This document shows positions 30,011 through 41,179 of a stretch of 64,000 bases of DNA, in pieces. The position numbers were made by a program, and so were the translations under genes. The stretch's first letter is position 1; every line of letters starts with the position of its first letter. This stretch comes from Prorocentrum cordatum (taxonomy: Eukaryota > Sar > Dinophyceae > Prorocentrales > Prorocentraceae). Location: NCBI GenBank assembly GCA_963575745.1, contig CAUYUJ010015501.1:230330-294329 (forward strand), written 5' to 3'. Below the pieces are notes generated by a model, which was not told where the DNA came from, ran no database searches, and saw nothing but the letters and a program-made list of their open reading frames with translations.

Positions 30011-31140
30011 GGGCCAACTGGAGGAAACAGAGGCACGACGGATGCGTTTTGAGATCCTTTCCGGGTGGCCGGCGGGACGGGCCGAAGCCCCAGGGGGAGT
30101 TCTTGTGGAAAAAGAACCGAAACCAAAAGCCATATCGTCTGGCACGCCAGGCACACCTGCGATGAATCGACAGTGGGCGGCGGATCGAAGACGCCTACGG
30201 CCCATCCCGCCACCGTGCCTGGGTTGTGGGTCAGAGTCATCAAGGATGCTTCTTGGGGTCTCTTCGGAGCGTTCTCGGGGGCATCGAGGGGGCAGTTGTG
30301 AAGCGGGTTTCCTGGTGGCCTCTGTGGGGCCTATTGCCTATTGGGGCCTTCTGGGGGCCTCTCGGTACCGAGGGCTCGAAGTGTCCCTTCGGGTCCCCCG
30401 TCTGTCCTCCTCTTTTTTCTCCTCCTCCCCGTCCTCCTCCTCCTCCCTCCTCCCTCCTCCTCCTCGTCCTCCTCCTCCTCGTCCTCCTCCTCCTCGTCCT
30501 CCTCCTCCTCCTCCTCGCCTTCCTCCTCGCCTTCCTCCTCATCCTCCTCCTCCTCCTCCTCCTCCTCCTCCTCCTCCTCCTCCTCCTCCTCCTCCTCCTG
30601 CTCCTCTTCCTCCTGCCCCTCTTGCCTCTCCTGCACCTCCTCATTCCGCCCTCTTCCCCCAGACCCCAGACCCCCTCGTCGCCAGCGCCGTCCCCTCGCC
30701 GCCCGTGCCCGCAGAGAGCGGGCGCCCTCGCGCACCGATGCCCGCAGGAGGCCCAGGCCGTAGAGCAGGCCCGCAAGCAGGCCTGAGGCCAGGTGCGGGC
30801 GCCCCGGAATCGCGGAGCCGCGAGCCGCCCCCCGCGAGGGGTCTTCGGCCGCTGAGCGGCGGTCGCCGCTGCCGCGGCGCGAGCGCGCGCGCGCGCGCGC
30901 ACGCGCGCCAATCGCAGCGGCTGCTGCCTCTGCTCGCGCTGCGCCCGTCAGGTAGTCTCTCCGGCGGCGGGAAAAAGCGCCCGCCCGCGAGGGGCGGTCC
31001 GTTCGCTGCTGTTTCCTCCTCCTCCTCTTCCTCCTCCTCCTCCTCCTCCTCCTCCTCCTCCTGCTCCTCCTGCCCCTCCTTCTCTGCCTCCTCCTCCTTC
31101 TCCTGCCCCTCCTCCTCCGCCTCCGCCTCCGCCCTTTGAG
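30011..31140 (+). other. Mixed GC-rich sequence with TCC tracts
   Basis: TCC tracts at 30415-30625 and 31010-31135 flank about 380 bases of very GC-rich sequence with alternating CGCGCG at 30880-30906. No gene recognised. Confidence 0.55.
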
Positions 31141-33075
31141 AAAGGGGTCCAGGAAGTTATCCGCACACTTCGGGCCCTTCGAGGGGGCCCTTACCTCATC
31201 CAGGCCCAGAAGCTGTCAGAAAACGACTCGGGATGAGGAACCCTTCCTAGTGTACAGTAGTCATCCAGGGCCTGTTTCCTTCAGGATCCCCTCTCCCTCG
31301 CGCCATGGAACGCGCGTGCGCGCGCGGCAAGGCTTCACAGCGTGCCTGGCCCCACGGGTTTTCTCAGAAGACCAGCTGGCTCGAGTCAGGAAGTTTCTGT
31401 GTGTTGTTTCACGTGTGCTGTTTCGGTGCCTGGGGCCGCCTGTGCACTCCTCGTGGCGAAGACTCTACGCCCGAGGCCTGCCCCCACGTTCCCCCCTCCG
31501 CACCCGCCCTCCTCTTTTTCATGTGTCTAGCGTGCCTCTGCCCAGCGCGGCCCGCCAGCTGACCGACCGCGTTTGCGAACGCCTTTCCCGCTAACCAAAC
31601 TGTGCTCGAGTCGAGGCCAGCCCCTCAAGAGGACTAGAAAGGTCTGCGGCGGGCGCCCTCGAGTAGGGTCCCAGCCTGCCAGACCGCCCACGGTTTCCGG
31701 CCCGTCGGCCCGTCCCGTTGGCAGCGCATGGGATGTTTGAGGTCCACGGTGACCCCACACGGCGCGCTCGATCAGAAAGGTTGCCAACACGAGGAGGCTC
31801 CCGAGAGTTTTCCACTTGGCATCGCTCGGACGTGTGCATTTTTTCTCGGCGAGAACCATCGAGGACCATCCTGCACCATCGATCAAAACAAACAAAAAAA
31901 CGCACGAAACCGAAAAATGCACGGGAGATGGACGTCCGAGCGACGGCAAGTCCAGCGTGCACGACCTCGAACGATGTGAACCCCTGCCCCGCTCCCGGAG
32001 GCCCAGGTTGGCCGCACGCTTCCAGAGGCGCGCGGCGGGATGGCCAGCGTGCGAGGTCAAAGCTGCGCTCCAAGCCCATGGGCCTCGGGGAGGCCTGCCC
32101 CAGCTTTGGGGTGTTGGGGGTTGGCCGGGTTGGCCGCGGCATGGAGCGGCGCAGAATACGATGCGCCGTCGATTGCAGCTCAAGCATCCGAAGTGCGGCA
32201 AGGGGCCCACCTCGGTACAGGAATGTGGGGTCAGCCATCCTCCTGCCCCTCACCCTCTTGCAACTGTTCCTCCTGATCCCTGGGCTAATCAGTATCATCT
32301 TATTGTTCCGCTTGTTCATAATCATAGTGCCCATCATCAGCGTCATCATCATCATCATCCCCATCCTCCTGATCATCCTCCCTCTCCCTACTCCTCTGCC
32401 ACGTGGTGTGGTATATCAGATCGCTCTTCGCGTGACAATGTGATGGCTGTCTGATCTGGAATGATGCCCTGGAGTTGGCCGCAGACGGCCTGAGCAATGG
32501 AATCGTCGGCCAGTTACCCGTTGATGGGTTACCGCGCGATTGCTGTACCTTGACTCAGGCCTTCGAAATTCACACCGTTCAACCCCGTTTGAAGTCACGC
32601 GCACACAAGACCAGCAGTGAAGCACCTCCCCCGTACCTGGCGCTCAGCACCCTCTACGTGCAGCACACATGAACATTTCTCGCACGTCCCATGTGTTCCG
32701 TCTGTGCCCACAGCAGTCACGAGCACCCTGGTGCGCACACATTGCCAGGAACGTTTCCACCAGCGCACCCCCAGATGGCGCGCATCTGTGCTGGAGTGAA
32801 CAAGAAGAGCTTGATCGGACGTGCTTCGGTACACCCTTCGGTTGATCACATGTGCCCGTATCGAGCTTCGGAAGTCGACCGCAGGTTGAGTGTTATGTTA
32901 ACCAGGTTTGCAAAATGTGTGTGCCGCATGGAGATGCGCGTGTATGTATAGGTGTGCCGTACAAGTCATAAAAAGAGCCGCTACGCGGGTGTATGTATCG
33001 ATCTAGGTTGTTTCACCTATATTTTTTATATCCATCGATATTTTCAGATGGTCATCTACTGATGCCTCTCCCTCC
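31141..33075. other. Unique-looking sequence, nothing identified
   Basis: About 1.9 kb without strong tandem repeats. A hydrophobic frame near 32230-32400 (LLPLTLLQLFLLIPGLISI) arises partly from TCC/ATC-like sequence and is not convincing. Confidence 0.4.
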
Positions 33076-33079
33076 TTCT

Positions 33080-33164
33080 CCCCTTGTCCCTCTCTCTCTC
33101 GTTCTCTCTCTCTCTCTCTCTCTATTTCTCTCTCTCGGTCTCTCTCTCTCTCTCTTTTCTCGCG

Positions 33165-33242
<78 letters not shown>

Positions 33243-33274
33243 CCCTCTCTCTCCCCACCCCTTATCGCTCTCTT

Positions 33275-33311
<37 letters not shown>

Positions 33312-33425
33312 GCATCTTGTGTGTACATTGTTTTGTTATCTTTCTCTCTCTCTATATATATATATCTCTCTCTCTCTCTCTCGCTCTCGATCGCTCTTTG
33401 TTTGTTGTTGTTTCATTGGTTTTGT

Positions 33426-33475
<50 letters not shown>

Positions 33476-33480
33476 TCCGC
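33080..33480. repeat. CT microsatellite with TATATA inserts
   Basis: (CT)n with short TATATATATA blocks at 33228-33240 and 33353-33365. Confidence 0.95.
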
Positions 33481-33539
33481 ATTCACATACAGATGATGGC
33501 GCAGCTTCCGCGATCAGAAAGAGCGCGTTCTGTGGTCGC

Positions 33540-33665
33540 TTGGAGGGGGAGGGTTTGGAACCCGACCCCCCCCCCCTGGATGGAGGCGGGGGTTCGAACC
33601 CCCCCACCTCCCGTGACGGAGGGGGGTGGTTCAAACCCCCCCCCCCCGCCCCCCCCCTGCTTCCC
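33540..33665. repeat. Short hairpin cluster GGGTTcGAACCC
   Basis: Three successive small palindromes: GGGTTTGGAACCC, GGGGGTTCGAACCCCC and GGTGGTTCAAACCCCC, spaced about 45 bases. Related ones recur at 34720-34970 on the far side of the GTG array. Confidence 0.6.
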
Positions 33666-33794
33666 CTCTCCTCGGGCCGACGCTTGCGTCGGCGGCGGCT
33701 GGCGACGGCGGCGGGGACGACGATTTCCATTTCTGGGCCGGCGTCGGCCGGCGCCTGCGGCGGCGGGCGGCGGTGGCGGGGAACGTCGACGAGG

Positions 33795-34650
33795 ACGACG
33801 GTGGTGGTGGTGGTGGGTTGTGGTGGTGGTGGTGGTGGTGGTGGTGGTGGTGGTGGTGGTTGTGATGGTGGTGTGGTGGTTGTGGTGGTGGTGGTTGTGG
33901 CGGTGGGTGGTGGTGGTGGTGGTGGTGGTGGTGGTGGTGGTGGTGGTGGTTTGTGGTGGTGGTCGTGGTGGTGGTGAGTGTGGTGGTGGTTTGGTGGTGG
34001 TATGGTGGTGGTTTGTGGTGGTGGTGGTGGTCAGTTGTGGTTGTGGCGGTGGTTTGTGGAAGTGGTGCTGTTGGTGGTGGTGGCGGGGGTGGTGGTGGTG
34101 GTGGTGGTGGTGCGGTGGTTTGTGGTGGTGGTGGTGGGTTGTGCTGCTGGTAGTGGTGGTGGTTGTGGCGGTAGTGGTGGTGGTGTGGTAGATTGTGGTG
34201 GTGGTGGTGGTGGTAGTGGTGGTGGGTTCTTGTGGTGGTCGTGGTAATGGTGAGTTGTGGTAGTGGTGGTTGTGGTGTTGGTTTGTGGTGGTTTGTGGTG
34301 GTGGTGGTGGGTTGTGGTGGTGGCGGTGGTTTGTGGACGGTTGTTGTGGAGGTGGTGGCGGTGGTGGTGGTGGTGTGGTGGTTTGTGGTGGTGGCAGTGG
34401 GTTGTGTTGCTGGTAGTGGTTGTGGCGGTGGTGGTGGTGGTGGTAGATTGTGGTGGTCGTGGTAGTGGTGGTGGGTTTTTTTGGTGGTGGTGGTGGTGAT
34501 GGTGAGTTGTGGTGGTGGTTGTGGTGGTGGTGGTGGTTGTGGTGGTGGTGGTTGTGTGGTGCTGTTGGTGGCGGTGGTGGTGGTGGGTTGAGGCGGTGGT
34601 GGTGGTGGTAGTGGTGGGGGTGGTGGTAGTGGCGGTAATCGTCGCTGCGT
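33795..34650. repeat. GTG/TGG microsatellite
   Basis: About 850 bases of (GTG)n with TTG and GCG variants. V, W and G runs, and H, P and T runs on the other strand, are artefacts. Confidence 0.95.
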
Positions 34651-35915
34651 CCCCGCCGTCGCTGGCGCCAGCGCCGGCGCTGCTGGCCGCCGCCAGCGCC
34701 GACGCCGGCGCGAGGGGGGGGGGTTGAACACCCCCCCTCTGAGCTGCCTCCGGTCATCGTCGCTGCGTCCCCGCCGTGGGCGCTGCTGGCGGCCGCCACC
34801 GCCGGCGCCGGCGCCGAGGGGAGGGGGAGGGGTTTTTGAACCTTTCCCCCCCCTTGGCAGAGGGGAGCGGGGGTTCGGGAGGGGGGGGGTTGGGGAGGAG
34901 GGGAGTCCCCTTGGTTTTGATTGGCGGCGCCGAGTGTTGGGGGGGGGCCCACCCCCTGGTTTGAAACGCGCCGCCGAATGTTCCCAGGGCAAGCGCCCGT
35001 GAAACGCGTTCTCTCCGCGATCAGAACATGTAAGGCGGGTTGTAATTAAGTTGGTGAGTATGATTCTTTGTTCCTCTGTCATCGGCCATGCTATATATGC
35101 GCGAGTGTGCTCGTGGTGGCTAAACTTCGCGTACTCGCAGCATTAGTTAGCAGCGTAACAACATGTGTTGGTTGGCTACACAAGACGAGCAATGATGCTC
35201 AGGACGAGAGCAACTTACTCTACATTACTGGATGTTCACCTTCGTCCTCCTACACCAAGTGTCCTCCCCGACGCCATCCCCCAGTTTCTCCTGCTCCTCC
35301 TCCTCGTCCTCATCTCCTAATTCTTCGGCCGCTACCCATCCTGACTGAGTCTCTCTCCTACTATCTTCTTTTCTCCGCCACGACCTCATCCTACTCATCC
35401 CGTCATGCTCCCCCTTTTGCATCCCATTCCCAGCTGCATCCTCCTCATCATCCAGTTCCTCCTCCTCCTCCTCTTCCCCCTCCTCCTCAACGTCCTCTCA
35501 TCTCTGGGGCCCGTGAACCGTTTTCCGGCTGTGTGCACAACAACGAGTGTTGTTCCGCTTGCATTGGGCACCCCCCGTTTTGGAGGATTTGTCTAGTCCG
35601 ATCCTTTCGGATCAACCACAACCAGGTCGTTGCCATCCCTGATGTCCCCGCGTTGGGGGGCCATGGGTTCCAAGGGAAGGTCGAGCGGCTTTTGAGGCCT
35701 GCGGCTCGTGCCCGGGAGTCTCCGCTGCCCTTCGTTGGTGGTTCGCGTCCGCCCATGGGTGTCGCGCAACCTGTATCACGCACCCCTTTCCGTTGGCCGC
35801 CCGTCGTCGCCTCCCTCTGGGTGTGGCGTGGTGTTGCAGTGCTTCAGGGAGCCAGAGCGAACGGTGTTGTCGTTGTCGTCGTCGTCGTGGTCGTGGTCGT
35901 GGTCGTCGCCGTCGT

Positions 35916-35948
<33 letters not shown>

Positions 35949-36040
35949 CCCCCCCCCATCCCATCTGAAAGAAGGGGCGGGGAGCCCGAGGGACCCTGGG
36001 ACCATCCCAGCTGGGGGGGAGGGGGGGGTGGCCCGTGGGC
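34651..36040. other. GC-rich hairpins, then mixed sequence, GTC array
   Basis: 34651-34990 holds GGCGCCAGCGCCGGCG-type repeats and hairpins. 35030-35260 is AT-richer plain sequence. 35860-35945 is a (GTC)n tract. I see no gene. Confidence 0.5.
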
Positions 36041-36329
36041 CGGGAGCCCGGGAACATATATGATTCTGTTGGGGGGGGGGGGGGCGAGTGGGTTGAGCAG
36101 TGTTTCAATGAGCTGTTTCCCTCTCCAGGGTGTCCCGCCAGAGCGGCTTGGAGGCCACCTCGCGAGGTGGATGGACCTATTCGGGCCGCGCTGGGCTGAG
36201 GGGACACTCGAGAAGTACGGTGTGCATGGCAGACAATTGCACGCACTCAGCTACAACAGCAACAGTCCCGCCGGTGTGCTCACGAGCGACCGATTGGTTG
36301 GAGCTTCCCATTACCAGGTACTCTCCAGG

Positions 36330-36570
36330 CCATATATTGGATACAATCTGACAGTCAGTTGAATGTAGATTGGGTGTGTGGTGTGGCTGCATGTGAGGGC
36401 CAAGGGAGTGTTGGCAACACAAGGGATGCAACGAGCACTGTACCAGATGTGGCGCGGTGGGACCGTGAGGAATGCCAGGAGGAGAGCGGGTGGAACACAT
36501 TCCGAGGAAATTGAATACAAGAGCCGATGCATTAGCCACATCAGGGCTGCGACGGAAGAGGAGGGAGGGA
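36330..36570 (+). pseudogene. RNase H remnant of a retrotransposon
   Basis: One frame reads IQSDSQLNVDWVCGVAAC, carrying the DSQL catalytic-strand motif. After a frameshift another reads ERVEHIPRKLNTRADALATS, the usual C-terminal RNase H signature (HIPR.LN..ADALA). Both are characteristic of RNase H domains of dinoflagellate retroelements. The link between them is broken, and no reverse transcriptase is visible nearby. Confidence 0.65.
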
Positions 36571-38340
36571 GGGTTTACTATGATGAGTACGACATTGCAA
36601 CGGGTATTATGTGTCCCTTTACATGTATGGGTGCAGACAGACCGTGAGCGCAGGCAGGGATCAACGGGAGAAGGAATGGACGTACGTGTGCGATGCAGGG
36701 GGTCTGGGACGACGTTGGAGTGGAGGGACCTGTATCACGAGTCTATGCACTTGGGGGAAAGAGGCACTGTGTTGAAGGCGGAGCATTGGCGATGCAGAAG
36801 GCGGTGGCGTTTATCCAGGGGCAGTGGGAATGTTTGCATGAACACAGCCTTGCCCGGTTCCCGCAAACGTCCGACCATCCACAACCAGTGGACAAACGGC
36901 CCTTTGCCAGGTAGTCCCAAATCCACGTGCAAGGGGGTTCATGTAAATGTCACGGCAACGGTGCGGATCGTGTAGAGGTATCAGCAATGTGTTGCGAAGT
37001 GATTATGATGATTGCGTTTGTGACGGTGTGCAAGACATGGGGATAGGGAGCAGGGGACCCCACCACCAGCGATGTGACGGTACAGTGCGGTATGTTACGC
37101 GAGGATCACGTTCCGTGTTTTGCCTGAGCGCGGGGGGGAGGATTTGCGAGAGCGTTGAGCGATCATTTAGGCAGCGCGTGGTGTTGGCGGGATGGTGTCA
37201 CCTAGTTGGTTGCCAGCTTAAAGTTAATCAAAAAATGCCAGGGTAGCTTCTTTTTGCATTTTCGGCAAGGTTATTGTTTTCCTCTTGTGCTCGACGCCCA
37301 GGGAGGTGACGTGAGCTTGAGGTTTGTACCCTGTTTGAGGGGATGTGGCTTTACTGCAATGATATGGCGTCATTCCGCCCGCGGTGAAGGGTCAGGACCC
37401 AAGGCACAGACACATCATGGGGATCAGCGTTCCCCTTCGTCATCCTTCTCCTTCTGCCGCTATTCCCTCCCTCTCCTATTTTTCTGTATCACCCTGCTTC
37501 TTATCCTGTTGCTCCCATCATTGTCCTCCCCCATCCCTTCCTCATCCAACCCTGTGCTGCACTCTCTCCGAATTATTGGCCGATCCGCATCCTCCTCTGC
37601 ATCCTCACTCTCCTCATCATCATCCCCGCCCTCCCGCTCGTCCTGTTCCTCCTCGTGCTCCTCCTGCTCCTCCTCGTCCTGCTCCTCATCCTCCTCCCTC
37701 TCTTCCTGCTCTTCCTCCTTCGCGAGCCAGGAGACTGCATGTCGACGACGGCATCGCCGGAGATGTCAGAAGATTTGAGATGTCTTCGTCAGAAGCCTCC
37801 CGTTGCCATCGCGGCCCAAGGAGCCAGCAGGCTCAGCATGCCGCGTCCCCCCAATTGAGACCCACGGCGGTTTTGCCGCGCCTACGCTCCATTTATGTTC
37901 GGACTTCATGCCGGTGCAGCTCGCACACATCTGATCATCATGGCCACTGCGGTCATCCGCCTCCTCCTATTCCTCCGCTTCCTGCTCCGCCGTCTCCTCC
38001 AACTCTCCTCCTCCTCCCCCTCCTCCTCCCCCATGTCCTTCTCCTCATCACCCTCCTCTTCCCTCTTCCTCCTTCTCCTTCCCCTCCCCTTCCTCCTCCT
38101 CCTCCTCCTCATCCTCCTCCTCCTCCTCCTCCTCCTCCTCCTCCTCCCCCTCCTCCTCCTCGTCCTCGCACACCTCATGATCCTCCTCGCCCTCGTCTCC
38201 GCCACCCTTCTCCTCCTCCATACCCCTCGCTCCGTCCATGGCTCCTATACCTCAATCCTCGCCGTCCACGCACCACACGTGCCGGCATGGCAGGCGCAGC
38301 GTTTCTCGCTCCAGGCTTGTTCATTGCTTGTGATTCAGAA
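36571..38340. other. AT-richer flank, then TCC tracts
   Basis: 36571-37400 is AT-richer than its surroundings and may be the 3' part of the same dead retroelement. TCC tracts occupy 37600-37725 and 37965-38215. A short polar frame near 37730-37855 (STTASPEMSEDLRCLRQK) could be an exon, with nothing to confirm it. Confidence 0.4.
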
Positions 38341-38365
38341 GCCTGAGAGTCCAACCAGAGTAAAA

Positions 38366-38493
38366 GGTCTACCCTTCCCTCGTTTTCTCTTTTGGGGCCT
38401 CCTGGGAGGCCCTCGTCGCCACCGCTGGATTCGCCTCGGAATTCTGGTCAGAACGCACCCAGGGAGGTCCAGGGAGTGGCAGTATCGGCACCT
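38366..38493. mobile_element. V inverted-repeat element, copy 2
   Basis: Shares GGAGGCCCTCGTCG, CACCGCTGGATTCGCCTCGG and TTCTGGTCAGAACGCACCC with copy 3 at 54360-54502, with drifted GGT.TAC ends. Confidence 0.6.
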
Positions 38494-38514
38494 CTGGGTT
38501 CTCCCAAGGAAGGA

Positions 38515-38740
38515 GCGCGGGTGGTTTTCACAATGTGACTATCACCTCGGCGCCGCGCACATTCGTTGCAGAGGCGCTCAAATGCTACAAGGGCGGAGGG
38601 CGAATGGGCGAACAGGTTTCACAGGGTGGCGCTCGCCGTAGCTCCGCACACGTTCGTCTGAGAAGCTTCTTGCGCATGCACGGACAGAGAGCGGTCGTTT
38701 TCAAGATGTTGTTCTTGCCGTAGTTGCGCGCACATCCGCC
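38515..38740 (+). repeat. 60-bp minisatellite fragment
   Basis: About three diverged units with GCGCCGCGCACATTCGTTG, GGCGGAGGGCGA and TTTTCAAGATG, the 60-bp family of the composite repeats. Ends about 60 bases before the relict spliced leader. Confidence 0.65.
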
Positions 38741-38802
38741 CTGAGAGATCATGCAGCCCCCTATGTAGGACGACCCCTTTACAAAATGAGGCCCCCGCTT
38801 CA

Positions 38803-38839
38803 CCGTAGCGACGTTTTGGCCCATGCCACTCGGGTCAAG
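38803..38839 (+). other. Relict spliced-leader sequence
   Basis: The stretch reads CCGTAGC, four bases, TTTTGGC, CCATG, then CCACTCGGGTCAAG. The dinoflagellate leader is CCGTAGCCATTTTGGC then TCAAG. CCGTAGC and TTTTGGC match exactly in near-correct spacing, and the final GCCA...TCAAG resembles a second, 5'-truncated leader. Tandem relict leaders are a known mark of retroposed dinoflagellate genes. Confidence 0.65.
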
Positions 38840-38859
38840 CCAACGCGACGCAGGGCACG

Positions 38860-40158
38860 ATGGGACCGACCCCGTTCGGTGGGCCCCGCCTCCGGCGGAG
38901 GACCAGCCTCACACGGCGAAGGGCGACCTCCATGTTTAGATCGTCCTATTGGGGTCGGTTCAGGGCGAAGTTCAGGTCGGAGACCCACGTGGCGACGGGC
39001 GCACAGTCCAAGTACCATGACGAGGACGATGCTTCCACCACGGCTAGCTTCAGCAGGTCAAGCATCCGAACACTCAGCGAGTTCGACGACGTGCTGTGCC
39101 GAGCCAGCAGTCGCTCTTTCCCCGGCGAGGACGTGCCCGGCGTGCCAGAGTTGCCACGCAGCCCCCGCCACTCAGGGAGTCCTGACAAGAGCACGCGCCA
39201 GTCTTCGCCGAGGGCGGGAAGCCAGGGTTGGACGATGAAAGATTTCGAGATCGTCAGAAAACTCGGAGATGGAAGCATGGGTTCGGTTTGTATGGTCAAG
39301 CTTGCCAGTGGCAGATGCACCACTCCGTATGCGCTCAAAATAATCGACAAAGGGCGCGTCGTGAGGGAGAATCAGGTTGCACGCGCGATGCAAGAGACAC
39401 AGCTCCTTGGGCGTGCTAGCCATCCGTTCGTCGTTAAATTGATGGGCGTGTTCCAGGACGATGCGCGCCTCTTCATACTCACGGAGTGTCTTGGCGGCGG
39501 CGAGCTCTTCTATGCCATCCGAAGCGAGCAGTTTGACGATGCGTGTGCGCATTTCTTCGCTGCTGAGATCACGCTTGCGCTCTGTCAAATTCACAGTTTG
39601 GGCATCGTCCACCGTGATCTGAAGCCAGAAAACGTGATGATCGACTCGTTGGGCCACGCGAAGTTGATCGATTTCGGGCTCGCTAAAGTAGTCGAAGGAA
39701 GCACGTACACAGTATGCGGAACTGCGGAGTACAGGGCGCCAGAAGTATTGTCCCGAATTGGGCATGGCAGGTGCGTAGACTGGTGGGCGCTTGGTATCCT
39801 GATCTTCGAAATGCTCGCGTTCGAGACTCCTTTCGGGGGGCGCACCGCGAAGGAGACTCGCGAGAAGGTGCTCAACCATGACCCGCGGTGCCCCCCCTAC
39901 TTCAGCAGCGTGACCAAGAGCATCGTCTACCTGCTCCTGATCAAAGACCAGACGCTGCGACTGGGCAGCGGCGCCGACGGCAGCCAGCGGGTCCAGAGCC
40001 ACCCGTGGTTCTCCACCGTGGAATGGGGCGACCTCCTCCAGTCGGGTGTTGCCAGAGGTGTCCCTGGCCCAAGGTGTCCCCAGGATCTCCAGGGAGCCCC
40101 AGGTGGCGTCGACAGCACCCCTCGCGAGGCCCCGAGGGCCCCAGGGGCTCAAACATGA
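38860..40158 (+). CDS. AGC-family serine/threonine protein kinase
   Basis: Phosphorylates serine/threonine on unknown substrates; closest in style to PKA/PKG/Akt catalytic domains. The ATG at 38860 lies 20 bases after the relict leader and gives a 125-residue polar, serine/arginine-rich N-terminal region, then the kinase domain from M126. Visible motifs: glycine loop GDGSMGSV (136-143), ALK with lysine 160, glutamate 179, HRDLKPEN with aspartate 253, DFG with aspartate 271, CGTAEYRAPE with activation threonine 284, and DWWALG. The HPWF block and EWGDLLQ mark the domain end, about residue 394. The catalytic region has no intron, unlike the transporter gene, fitting a retroposed origin. The last 35 residues (after LLQ) look like read-through of non-coding sequence. 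Later in-frame ATGs (38935, 39235) are alternative starts. Confidence 0.85.
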   Translation: MGPTPFGGPRLRRRTSLTRRRATSMFRSSYWGRFRAKFRSETHVATGAQSKYHDEDDASTTASFSRSSIRTLSEFDDVLCRASSRSFPGEDVPGVPELPRSPRHSGSPDKSTRQSSPRAGSQGWTMKDFEIVRKLGDGSMGSVCMVKLASGRCTTPYALKIIDKGRVVRENQVARAMQETQLLGRASHPFVVKLMGVFQDDARLFILTECLGGGELFYAIRSEQFDDACAHFFAAEITLALCQIHSLGIVHRDLKPENVMIDSLGHAKLIDFGLAKVVEGSTYTVCGTAEYRAPEVLSRIGHGRCVDWWALGILIFEMLAFETPFGGRTAKETREKVLNHDPRCPPYFSSVTKSIVYLLLIKDQTLRLGSGADGSQRVQSHPWFSTVEWGDLLQSGVARGVPGPRCPQDLQGAPGGVDSTPREAPRAPGAQT

Positions 40159-40160
40159 TT

Positions 40161-40358
40161 TGAAAAGCTGGAGGCACCTGAGCGACGGCAGAAAATGGTG
40201 TCGTTCGCCGACATTGGCGCGCAAGTGGCCCGCGTAAGGTCGCGCGGAGGCGCCCTCGTTCCCAAGGTGGCATGCCGCGCTGGCGGCCCGCGTAAGCCGC
40301 AGCGTAAGGTCGCGTTGTTTCAGGAGAGAAGCACAAGCACGAACACAAACAAACGCTG
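40161..40358 (+). CDS. Possible C-terminal exon of the kinase
   Basis: After TTGAAAAG the frame reads KLEAPERRQKMVSFADIGA then a basic tail to TGA at 40356-40358. AGC kinases usually continue from the WxxLL region into a LEAPF-like C-tail, so a roughly 120-base intron at about 40042-40160 joining LLQ to KLEAP is plausible. The boundaries are not canonical and the tail after LEAP does not look typical, so I give this low weight. Confidence 0.3.
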
Positions 40359-40937
40359 ATTCCGATCGAAATATGAGAAAATCCGTGAGAAATAGGGAGA
40401 AGAGGAAGCTCCAGGAGATGTGGAAAAAGATTGGAACTCCTGGCATCTGCGATGGTTCATGTGTGTCCCTTGGGGCCTGGGGCCCCTGCTATGTCGTCTC
40501 GCGTTCGCAAGGGCCCTTTCCTTCACCAAGCGCGTTCCACTACTCGCGAGGTGCTTACTCGAAAAAGGTCGAAAAACACGCGCGTGCATCGGTGTAATGC
40601 ATGTCACAGATCCCCCCAATGGCGGATCCAGGCCCTCTGCGAGAAGTTCCTTTCCGAGTAGTGGAACGCGCTCGTCTGCTCCGCCCGCCGCCCACCTCGG
40701 GCCAGGGACGCCGTCCGCAGCGCCCGATCCAGCAGCGCGGCGCCTCCCCCTTCCTGCCCGGCGTGCGCGGCGGCGGGACCCCCGCGCGCGGCAGCACCCC
40801 CGAGCCGGGGGCCGCGCACCGCGCCGCGGGCGCCCCCCCGCGGGAGCCCGACGCCCTCGCCGCGGGCGGCCTCCCCCGGGCGCAGCAGCGGCTCTCGGGG
40901 GACGCCTGACGGGCTGCGTCGGGGCCCAGGAGACTCC
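40359..40937. other. Region between kinase and MITE cluster
   Basis: Contains a 17-bp inverted repeat, GCGCGTTCCACTACTCG near 40532 and its complement CGAGTAGTGGAACGCGC near 40657, followed by very GC-rich sequence. No gene recognised. Confidence 0.5.
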
Positions 40938-41176
40938 AGGCATCCCAGGTGGGGTCGGGGGGTCGCGCCGCGTCGCCGATGCATCGCCGATGCAGCCCGA
41001 TGTGGGGCCCGATGTGCTTCACGTCGACGTCGCCGATGCCTCGCCGACGTCGACGACGCGTCGCTGGTGCATCGCCGATGCATCGCCGATGCATCGCCGA
41101 TGCACCGCCGATGTAGTGGCGATTCGGCGCGGTCCTCCGACCCCATCTACTCCGACCCCATCTAGGAGGCCTCTAG
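40938..41176. mobile_element. X inverted-repeat element, copy 1
   Basis: Left end AGGCATCCCAGGTGGGGTCG and right end CCGACCCCATCTAGGAGGCC are inverted partners. The inside carries five or more GCATCGCCGATGC units. Its right arm shows the uninterrupted CATCTACTCCGACC site that is split in copy 2. Confidence 0.75.
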
Positions 41177-41179
41177 AGA

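Noticed and set aside
33588-33606. GGGGGTTCGAACCCCC, resembling a tRNA T-arm
   Set aside because: No anticodon or acceptor arm can be built around it, and related palindromes repeat every 45 bases or so.
33483-35082. Frames near 490 codons rich in His, Pro and Thr
   Set aside because: They span the GTG array on the minus strand and stay open in two frames at once.
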